DNA from: Cyclobacteriaceae bacterium
GTDB taxonomy: Bacteria; Bacteroidota; Bacteroidia; Cytophagales; Cyclobacteriaceae
Length of the DNA: 64,000 nt
Direction: 5' to 3'
Assembly (NCBI GenBank): GCA_013141055.1
Contig: JABFRS010000001.1
Location: forward strand, 2,414,567-2,478,566
The translations under genes were made by a program, and so were the position numbers. Below are positions 53,810 to 61,329 of this stretch, piece by piece (position 1 is the stretch's first letter; each line of letters begins with the position of its first letter). The notes below the pieces were generated by a model that was given only the letters and a program-made list of their open reading frames with translations, did no database searches and was not told the DNA's origin.

Positions 53810-54709
53810 ATGATAACAAAGAGAATCTTAGTCGGTCTGGCTTTAGTGGCGGTTGGGAACTTTGCATTTGCTCAGCAGGAAGAAGGACAAATAAATCCTA
53901 ATTCTCTTCTGAACATTCCAAAGTATGAGCAGTTGTATAAAGTGAGAGTCTGGAGAAACATTGACCTTAAGGAAAAACAAAACAAAGGTTTTTTCGCAAG
54001 TGGCAATGAGATCACCAAGCTCATCCTAAACGCTGTCAAGTCAGGTGAACTGGCTGATATCTACAAGGAAGATTCTCTTAACAATAAAAAATCAAAAGAG
54101 GATTTTTATAAGGATATGGTCTCCCAAGCTGGTGCTACACTCGATGTGTGGACTCCTACTACTGATTATTATCAGGGAGATCAGAAGACTTATAATGGCA
54201 AGAATTATGAAGCCATTGTTGATAATAAAGGAAAGAATCCTGCAACTTCTACAAATGAGTGGCAGGAAACTTCTGCTGGAAAAGCAACTTACTACCTGGC
54301 AAGTGAAATTTACAAGATCACGCTTCAGGAAGATGTAATCTTTGACAAAAGAAGATCACGCCTTTACTATGACATGCTTGCCATGGAATTCTCTGCGTTC
54401 GATCAAAACACAGGTACTTTCAAGTCTTTGGGATGGTTCAAGTACAAAGACCTGGAAAAGATTTTCAGAAACCATGTAAAGGATGCAATTTGGTTTAATC
54501 GCTATAATTCTGCTGAAAACAAGAATTATGCAGATGCATTCTTGCTAAGATTGTTCCACGGAACGATTGATAAGGTTGAAAATCCTGATAATGAAAGAAT
54601 CTTCGACACTTACAGTGCAAACGGCCGTCCTTATAAAGAAGCGGTTTGGGCAACTGAATGGGAAGAAATGAAGATGATGGAAAAAGAACACAATCTCTGG
54701 GAATATTAA
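53810..54709 (+). CDS. gldN: GldN, T9SS ring protein, with a CBM5/12-like insertion
   Basis: The 299-residue protein has a signal peptide (to AFAQ at about residue 21) and the GldN core: YKVRVWRNIDLKEKQNKGFF, VIFDKRRSRLYYDMLAME and AWFNRYNSAE-type segments. It pairs with GldK in the periplasmic ring. Residues 112-155 are unlike the rest and match the chitin-binding type 3 pattern (W-x3-T-x-Y-x2-G-x3-T-Y-N-G-K-x-Y-x-A ... P ... W). It starts 11 bases after gldM and is followed by a strong terminator. Confidence 0.93.
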   Translation: MITKRILVGLALVAVGNFAFAQQEEGQINPNSLLNIPKYEQLYKVRVWRNIDLKEKQNKGFFASGNEITKLILNAVKSGELADIYKEDSLNNKKSKEDFYKDMVSQAGATLDVWTPTTDYYQGDQKTYNGKNYEAIVDNKGKNPATSTNEWQETSAGKATYYLASEIYKITLQEDVIFDKRRSRLYYDMLAMEFSAFDQNTGTFKSLGWFKYKDLEKIFRNHVKDAIWFNRYNSAENKNYADAFLLRLFHGTIDKVENPDNERIFDTYSANGRPYKEAVWATEWEEMKMMEKEHNLWEY

Positions 54710-54727
54710 TCCCTCGATTCAATACTC

Positions 54728-54760
54728 AAAAAAGGAGAGCCACTTAGCTCTCCTTTTTTT
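54728..54760. terminator. Bidirectional intrinsic terminator between gldN and uvrC
   Basis: A 7-bp GC-rich stem (GGAGAGC / GCTCTCC) with a 6-base loop is flanked by A-runs and T-runs on both sides, so it works for both strands. It lies 18 bases after the gldN stop, and its loop region contains the uvrC stop codon. Confidence 0.9.
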
Positions 54761-56540
54761 GTTGCCATGCTTTTACAATAGCTGCTTTTGATTTGCCAAC
54801 AACCTTAACGAGATCCTCTTCAGAAGCTTCTTTGATTTTTTTAAATGACTTGAAATTGGAAAGAAGAAGATCAGTTGTCTTTTTGCCAATTCCCTGAATT
54901 CCCTCCAGCTCGGTAAAGATCGTATTGTTGCTTCGCTTCTGACGGTGAAAATTAATGGCGAATCTATGCGCCTCGTCGCGGATGTATTGAATTAAAAACA
55001 GACTTTGTGATTTCTTGCTTATGTGCAGAGGAAGGGGATCTTCAGGATAATAGATTTCTTCTAGTCTCTTGGCAATTCCAATGATTGGAATTTCGCCATA
55101 GAGATCCAGCTCTTTCAACGCCTCCACAGCGCTGCTCAATTGTCCTTTCCCGCCATCAACAATGATCAGATTTGGTAGTTCGCTGTTCTCTTCCTTGAGA
55201 CGATGATAGCGCCTTCCAACAATTTCTTTCATTGAAGCGAAGTCATCAGGACCCTCTACCGTTTTAATATTGAAATGTCGGTAACCAGCTTTATCAGGCT
55301 TGCCATCCACAAATCTCACCATGGAAGCAACCGGATTGGTTCCTCCAAGGTTAGAGTTATCAAAACACTCAATGATGCGCGGCAATTTTTTTAATTGAAG
55401 ATCTTTTTCAAGACCTTTTAATACTTCGATGTTCTTGATTTTTGTTTCTTCCTTTGATATTTCCTTCTTAGCCTTTAAGTAAAGAACATTTTTCAATGAA
55501 AGATCAATTAGCTTTTTCTTATCGCCAATTTGGGGAATGACATTCTCAATAGACTCATCTGTTACCTGAAGAGGAAGATTGCTGAATATGATAGAGTTTT
55601 CACTATTCGTTTCGATGCGCATCTGCTGCGCAACAATCGTTAGAATTTCTTCATCCGATTCTTCCATCTTCTTTTTTACTTCTACGTTTTTTGAAAAGAT
55701 GATAGCTCCTTCTTTGATTTGCAGATAATTAACGAAAGCTTCAGTTGGAGAACTTGTGATGGTCACCACATCAATGTCAGTCAATTTTCGATTGACAACC
55801 AAAGATTTGCTTTGAAATTTTTCGAGATAATCAATCTTATGCTTAAACGATTCTGCTCTTTCAAACTCCATAGCTTGAGAGGCCTTTTCCATGTTGTCAT
55901 AGAAATAATTCTCAACAACACTCATGTTTCCCTTAAGAATGTTTCTTGCCAAAGATATCTCATGTAAATAATTGACTTCATCCTGAAGTCCTTCGCATGG
56001 ACCTTTGCAATTACCTAAGTGGTATTCTAGACAAACCTTGAATTTTTTATTTGCAACGTTCTCTTCGGATAGCAAAAGATTGCAGGTACGTATTGAATAA
56101 AGTTTCCGAACAAGCTCCAGCACGTTCTTCATGGAAACAACGCTTGAGTAGGGACCAAAATACTCACCGTTTTTCGGAATGTATTTTCTGGTGTAGATAA
56201 TTCGGGGAAATCTCTCTTTTAAAATGCAGAGATAAGGAAAGGTCTTATCATCTTTTAGAAGAATGTTGTATTTGGGTTGATTCTGCTTAATAAAATTATT
56301 TTCAAGAAGCAGTGCATCAAATTCAGAATTTGCAAGAGTGAATTCAATTTTGCGTATTTCGGAAACCAGCTTTTCAGTCTTACGATTGTATTGAGATTGT
56401 TTTAGAAAATAGCTGGTAACTCTTTTTTTAAGACTTTTTGCCTTTCCCACATAAATGAGAGTTTCGTCTCTGTCGTAGAAACGATAGATGCCCGGAGAGT
56501 CGGGCAACGATGCTACCCTTTCCTTAAGCGCATCGGTCAT
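54744..56540 (-). CDS. uvrC: Excinuclease ABC subunit C
   Basis: The 598-residue UvrC has an N-terminal GIY-YIG endonuclease domain (SPGIYRFYD, then IYVGKAKSLKKRV), a Cys-containing linker with LGNCKGPCEGL, a UVR segment, an RNase H-like endonuclease (ECFDNSNLGGTNPVAS and IVDGGKGQLS), and C-terminal helix-hairpin-helix motifs (LEGIQGIGKKTTDLLL). It makes the 3' and 5' incisions in nucleotide-excision repair. It begins 6 bases after the stop of a penicillin-binding-protein gene, so the two are probably co-transcribed. The last codons form part of a bidirectional terminator. Confidence 0.96.
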   Translation of the reverse strand: MTDALKERVASLPDSPGIYRFYDRDETLIYVGKAKSLKKRVTSYFLKQSQYNRKTEKLVSEIRKIEFTLANSEFDALLLENNFIKQNQPKYNILLKDDKTFPYLCILKERFPRIIYTRKYIPKNGEYFGPYSSVVSMKNVLELVRKLYSIRTCNLLLSEENVANKKFKVCLEYHLGNCKGPCEGLQDEVNYLHEISLARNILKGNMSVVENYFYDNMEKASQAMEFERAESFKHKIDYLEKFQSKSLVVNRKLTDIDVVTITSSPTEAFVNYLQIKEGAIIFSKNVEVKKKMEESDEEILTIVAQQMRIETNSENSIIFSNLPLQVTDESIENVIPQIGDKKKLIDLSLKNVLYLKAKKEISKEETKIKNIEVLKGLEKDLQLKKLPRIIECFDNSNLGGTNPVASMVRFVDGKPDKAGYRHFNIKTVEGPDDFASMKEIVGRRYHRLKEENSELPNLIIVDGGKGQLSSAVEALKELDLYGEIPIIGIAKRLEEIYYPEDPLPLHISKKSQSLFLIQYIRDEAHRFAINFHRQKRSNNTIFTELEGIQGIGKKTTDLLLSNFKSFKKIKEASEEDLVKVVGKSKAAIVKAWQQKKES

Positions 56541-56546
56541 GAAAGA

Positions 56547-58868
56547 TTATTTAATGTCCCAGGGACGTTGATCAATATTAACTGAATCGGCATCAACTCT
56601 TGAGCAGTCTAATGATAAATCCAGACCAGTAGAGGGAAGCTTGAATTTTCCTTTCGCAATACCTGAAAGGGGATCTTCGTAAACCTTAACCATATATTTA
56701 TCCCAGATGGGACGGGCAGACTTGCTTCCTTGTCCAAAGGGCCAGGATGGAAAGTGAATACTGCGTTCATCACCACCAACCCAAACACCCGTTACCAGGT
56801 TGTGCGTAACCCCAACATACCATCCATCGGATGCATTGTTTGTGGTTCCGGTCTTTCCTCCAACTTCATTGTCCTTTTTGATAACAGCACTCAGACCTCC
56901 GGAAGTTCCCTTGGATTCTTCTACACCACCCATGAGCATGTAAATCATTTTATACGCCGTCTTATCGTCAATGGATTGCTTTGTCTTCGGAACAAAATTC
57001 TCAATCACATTCCCGTTTTTATCTTCGATTCGTGTGATGTAAAAAGGTTCGGTGTGAATGCCGCTGTTAACATACGTACTGTAAGCTCCCACCATTTCGT
57101 AAAGAGAAACATCACTAACTCCAAGGCAAAGGGCAGGCACTGCGTCCAGCTCACTTTGAATTCCCATTGTGTGAGCAAACTCTACCACATTTTTTGGACT
57201 TAACTCTTTCATCATCTGAGCAGTAATAGAATTTACTGATCTCGCCATTGCCTGCCGGAGCGTCATTCTTTCTCCTGTACCTTTATTCCCTTCAGCATTG
57301 GGTGGATACCATACGCCTCCCGGTATTTCAAAACTTGGCGATATGTCTTGTCGAACTTCACAAGGTGAATAACCAGATTCCATGGCAAGTCCGTAGACAA
57401 AAGGTTTAAAAGTTGATCCAGGCTGTCTTTTGCCCTGTTGTACGTGATCATACTTAAAGTACTTATAATTAAATCCTCCTACCCATGCCTTGATGTGTCC
57501 GGTGTTTGGATCCATGGACATCATTCCGGATTGTAAAAACCTCATGTAGTAAGCAAGGGAATCCATTGAACTAAAAAGTGTATCTCTTTCTCCATTCCAG
57601 CTGAAGATAGACATCGGCCTTTTTAGATTCAGCATTATCTGAACGGAGTCATTCTTCTCTCCGTATTTCGCAACAAGATTTTTGTAAGCATCTGATCTTT
57701 TTATCCGTGATTTTAAAAATCCAGGAATCTCTTTCCGTTCATCATCAACCCATGGATTCTTACCGGCCCACTGTTTGATAAATTCTGCCTGAAGATTTTT
57801 CATATGTTCGGCCATAGCCTGCTCAGCATATTTCTGAAGTTTGCTATCAATCGTTGTATAAATCCGAAGTCCGGAATTCCATAAATCGATTCCCTTATCT
57901 TCACAGATCTTCATCAGTTTTGTAGTGATCACAGTTCTGAAATAAGTTGCAAGACCTTCGTTCTGATTTTGAATTTTGAATTTCAAACCAAGGTCCAACG
58001 AAGTAACCGAATCGTATTGCTCACGGGTTGCAATCTTAAACTTGCTGCGATAGACTTTGCTCAAAACCTCATTCCGTTTTTTAATCGCATTTTCAGGCTG
58101 TCGAATTGGATTATAGAAAGTTGGATTCTGAAGCATTCCAACAAGCAAAGCAGATTCTCTTACATCAAGGCTATCAGGTTGTTTACCAAAATAGGTCTCA
58201 CTTGCTACTTTGATTCCATAGGTGTTGCTGCTGAATTCTGCCGTATTCAGATACATGGCAATAATTTCCTTCTTTGTAAAATTGCTTTCGAGATTAATAG
58301 AGATGATCCACTCTTTGGTTTTTTGAACGAGGCGACGAGGATATTTCCCCAGCTTGGCAACAGATCCGTCAAGGGATTTATCGGGATTTCTGGTATATAG
58401 ATTCTTCGCTAATTGCTGAGTGATAGTACTTCCACCTCCTTGCGGGTTCAAAGTCAAAAGCCCCCACACCACTCTCAAGTAGGCAGGAAAGTCCAGACCG
58501 GAATGCTGATAGAAACGATGATCTTCAGAAATGACCAGTGTATTGACCAAATCCTCTGAAAGCTCATCAAAATTGACCTGGCTTCTGTTGAAACGAAAAT
58601 ATCGACCTAGTGAAACTCCATCAGCAGAAATCAGTTCAGAAGAAAGGTCATTCTCTGGATTTTCAACATCCACAAGACTTGGCATTTCGCCAAAAAGGCC
58701 GAAAAGATTGATTCCTACTGAGAAAACATACAAGGGAAGGCCTAGAATGAAGCAAAGGCATAAGATCCAGCAATACTTAATGACGGTTTGAAACCAGGTA
58801 CGCTGAATGCTCAGAAAATCATTGATTTTCTTTTTGATATTGTCGATCGAAGAAGTCGAATTACTCAT
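56547..58868 (-). CDS. Class A penicillin-binding protein (PBP1A type), copy 1
   Basis: The 773-residue bifunctional enzyme has a transmembrane helix at about residues 30-54, a GT51 glycosyltransferase with Glu115 in ISEDHRFYQHSG and GGGSTITQQLAKN, and a transpeptidase domain with Ser485 (PGSTFKPF), the SxN motif (ARSVNSITAQ) and GGKTGTT. It polymerises and cross-links peptidoglycan in the periplasm. It is a tandem paralogue of the next gene, and both place the catalytic Ser at residue 485. A TAACTTTG element lies 37 bases upstream, so it need not depend on the upstream gene. It runs into uvrC. Confidence 0.95.
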   Translation of the reverse strand: MSNSTSSIDNIKKKINDFLSIQRTWFQTVIKYCWILCLCFILGLPLYVFSVGINLFGLFGEMPSLVDVENPENDLSSELISADGVSLGRYFRFNRSQVNFDELSEDLVNTLVISEDHRFYQHSGLDFPAYLRVVWGLLTLNPQGGGSTITQQLAKNLYTRNPDKSLDGSVAKLGKYPRRLVQKTKEWIISINLESNFTKKEIIAMYLNTAEFSSNTYGIKVASETYFGKQPDSLDVRESALLVGMLQNPTFYNPIRQPENAIKKRNEVLSKVYRSKFKIATREQYDSVTSLDLGLKFKIQNQNEGLATYFRTVITTKLMKICEDKGIDLWNSGLRIYTTIDSKLQKYAEQAMAEHMKNLQAEFIKQWAGKNPWVDDERKEIPGFLKSRIKRSDAYKNLVAKYGEKNDSVQIMLNLKRPMSIFSWNGERDTLFSSMDSLAYYMRFLQSGMMSMDPNTGHIKAWVGGFNYKYFKYDHVQQGKRQPGSTFKPFVYGLAMESGYSPCEVRQDISPSFEIPGGVWYPPNAEGNKGTGERMTLRQAMARSVNSITAQMMKELSPKNVVEFAHTMGIQSELDAVPALCLGVSDVSLYEMVGAYSTYVNSGIHTEPFYITRIEDKNGNVIENFVPKTKQSIDDKTAYKMIYMLMGGVEESKGTSGGLSAVIKKDNEVGGKTGTTNNASDGWYVGVTHNLVTGVWVGGDERSIHFPSWPFGQGSKSARPIWDKYMVKVYEDPLSGIAKGKFKLPSTGLDLSLDCSRVDADSVNIDQRPWDIK

Positions 58869-58905
58869 CGAGTGTGCTTTGTCTCATTAGAAAGAATCGT
58901 ACCAA

Positions 58906-58913
58906 CAAAGTTA
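58906..58913 (-). promoter_or_regulatory. Bacteroidota -7 promoter element (TAACTTTG) of PBP copy 1, leftward
   Basis: Exact TAnnTTTG match on the - strand ending 37 bases before the ATG. It lies in the 142-base gap between the two tandem penicillin-binding-protein genes. Confidence 0.5.
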
Positions 58914-59010
58914 TGGAATTTAGCATGGAAAAGTTTCGAACTGTCGATACAGGGTTTTTAAAGCCGTCCGAACCCATCGCCTAAAACCACTTAACCAGGA
59001 GTGAAATTCG

Positions 59011-61329
59011 CTAATTAATATTGAAGGGATCGACACCCACAGAGTCGATTTTGGTTTTGGAACAATCCAGAGAGAGATCCAGCCCTGATGAAGGCAGTTT
59101 AAATTTTCCTTTCTTAATACCGGATGATGGATCGCTGTAAATTTTCACCATGAATTTATCCCAGATTGGGCGTGCGGTTTTTGTTCCTGCTCCAAACTGC
59201 CATGAAGGAAAATGAATACTTCGTTCATCACCGCCAACCCAGACTCCTGTTACAAGATTATTTGTCACACCAATATACCAGCCATCAGATGCATTATCAG
59301 TAGTACCTGTCTTTCCCCCGATTTCATTATTCTCCTTAACGATATCACTTAAGCCTTCTGAGGTGCCTCCTGTTTCTTCCACACCACCCATCAGCATATA
59401 GATCATTTTATAAGCAGTCTTCTCACTGATAGATTGTTTTGTTTTAGGAACATAGTTTTCAATAACGTTTCCGTTTTTGTCTTCAATACGTGTAATGAAA
59501 AACGGTTCAGTATAAATCCCGTTATTCACGTAGGTACCGTAGGCGCCAACCATTTCGTAAAGAGAGACATCGCTTACACCAAGACAAAGAGCGGGCACTG
59601 TGTCAAGATTGCTTTTAATTCCCATCCCATGTGCAAAATCAACGACGTTTCCCGGTCCTAGTTCTTTCATCAACTGTGCGGTAACGGAATTCAATGATCT
59701 TGCCATTGCCTGGCGAAGAGTCACTTTTTCACCTTTCCCGTAACCTCCGCCTGAATTTTCTGGAGTCCACGTCTTTCCTCCGGAGAGTTTAAAGGTGGGA
59801 GAAATGTTCTGTCGGATCTCACAGGGTGAATAACCTAAGTCCATGGCAAGTCCATAGACAAAGGGTTTAAAGGTTGAGCCAGGTTGGCGTTTTGACTGTT
59901 GTACATGATCGAATTTGAAATATTTATAATTCAATCCACCCACCCATGCTTTAACATGCCCCGTTTCTGGATCCATCGACATCATTCCGGTTTGCAGAAA
60001 GCGCTTGTAGTATGCCAATGAATCCAGCGAACTAAAAAGAGTATCACGCTCTCCGTTCCAGGTAAAAATGGTCATCGACTTTTTCAGATTGAGCATTATA
60101 TCAATGGAGTCTGAGTTTGCTCCATATTTAGCGGTTAGACTTTTATATGTATCCGACTGACGAATTCTCGATCTTAAAAATCCTGAAATTTCTTTTCCGT
60201 GATCTTCAATCCATGGATTCTTTCCTTTCCATTCTTTTATAAAATCTTTTTGAAGTTTTCTCATATGATCAGCCACAGCTTCTTCAGCATATCTTTGTAA
60301 TCTGCTATCGATGGTAGTATAAATTTTAAGTCCCGAACTTAGAAGATCAATGCCTTTCGCTTCACAGATCTTCTTGAGTTTGTTGGTAATGACAGTTCTG
60401 AAATGCGTTGCAATTCCTTCATTCTGATTCAGAATTCTGTAATGCACTCCAAGATCCAAAGCGGAGATAGAATCAAATTGTTTTCGCGTTTTGATTTTAT
60501 ACTTACTCCGGAAAACTTTTGCGAGAACTTCATTACGTTTTTTAATAGTGATTTCTGGTCGCCGGAGAGGGTTGAAGAAGTTGGGATTCTGAAGCATTCC
60601 TACCAGTAATGCAGATTCCCGAAGATCAAGATTGGCAGGAGACTTACTGAAGTATGTTTCACTGGCGACCCTGATTCCAAATGCATTATTATTGAATGCA
60701 ACGGTATTAAGATACATCGCAAGGATTTCCTTTTTTGTAAAATTTCTTTCCAGATCAATAGAGATGATCCATTCCTTCGTCTTCTGAACAATCCGCCTGG
60801 GAAGACTTCCCAACGAGGCAATTGATCCATCAAGTGAATGATCAGGATTGAGTGTAAAAAGATTTTTAGCTAGCTGCTGTGTGATTGTGCTTCCCCCACC
60901 AGCAGGACTGAGTGTGATAATACCACGGAATACCCTAAGAAAGGCCTTAAAATCAAGCCCTGAATGTGAATAGAACCGGTGGTCTTCCGAGATTACCAGT
61001 ATGTGAGTGAGGTCTTGTGACAGATCCTCAAATTTTACCTGACTTCGATTATAGCGGTAATATCTACCCAGCGATACTCCATCAGCAGATATCAATTCAG
61101 AAGAAAGATCATTTTCGGGGTTCTCAATCTCAGCGATACTTGGCATCTCACCAAAAAGGCCAAAGAGATTAATCCCAACGGAGGCTACATATAAAGGCAG
61201 TCCAAGAATAAAACAAATGAATAGTATCCAGCAGTACTTAATGGCTTTTGGAAACCATGAACGTTGAATATTTACCAGATCACTGATTTTCTTTCTGATA
61301 GTGCCTATCAAAGAAACTGAGGTATTCAT
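59011..61329 (-). CDS. Class A penicillin-binding protein (PBP1A type), copy 2
   Basis: The 772-residue protein has the same layout as its neighbour: transmembrane helix, GT51 motifs (ISEDHRFYSHSG, GGGSTITQQLAKN), and the transpeptidase set Ser485 (PGSTFKPF), ARSLNSVTAQ and GGKTGTT, all intact. The two copies look roughly 70 percent identical by eye, indicating an older tandem duplication with both copies retained. The start lies 50 bases inside the SprE/PorW coding region in another frame, so translational coupling with that T9SS gene is likely and no separate promoter is visible. Confidence 0.94.
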   Translation of the reverse strand: MNTSVSLIGTIRKKISDLVNIQRSWFPKAIKYCWILFICFILGLPLYVASVGINLFGLFGEMPSIAEIENPENDLSSELISADGVSLGRYYRYNRSQVKFEDLSQDLTHILVISEDHRFYSHSGLDFKAFLRVFRGIITLSPAGGGSTITQQLAKNLFTLNPDHSLDGSIASLGSLPRRIVQKTKEWIISIDLERNFTKKEILAMYLNTVAFNNNAFGIRVASETYFSKSPANLDLRESALLVGMLQNPNFFNPLRRPEITIKKRNEVLAKVFRSKYKIKTRKQFDSISALDLGVHYRILNQNEGIATHFRTVITNKLKKICEAKGIDLLSSGLKIYTTIDSRLQRYAEEAVADHMRKLQKDFIKEWKGKNPWIEDHGKEISGFLRSRIRQSDTYKSLTAKYGANSDSIDIMLNLKKSMTIFTWNGERDTLFSSLDSLAYYKRFLQTGMMSMDPETGHVKAWVGGLNYKYFKFDHVQQSKRQPGSTFKPFVYGLAMDLGYSPCEIRQNISPTFKLSGGKTWTPENSGGGYGKGEKVTLRQAMARSLNSVTAQLMKELGPGNVVDFAHGMGIKSNLDTVPALCLGVSDVSLYEMVGAYGTYVNNGIYTEPFFITRIEDKNGNVIENYVPKTKQSISEKTAYKMIYMLMGGVEETGGTSEGLSDIVKENNEIGGKTGTTDNASDGWYIGVTNNLVTGVWVGGDERSIHFPSWQFGAGTKTARPIWDKFMVKIYSDPSSGIKKGKFKLPSSGLDLSLDCSKTKIDSVGVDPFNIN

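Noticed and set aside
58950..58985. GGGTT/AACCC inverted repeat between the two penicillin-binding-protein genes
   Set aside because: Short stem, long loop, and no T-run on the - strand; not convincing as a terminator.
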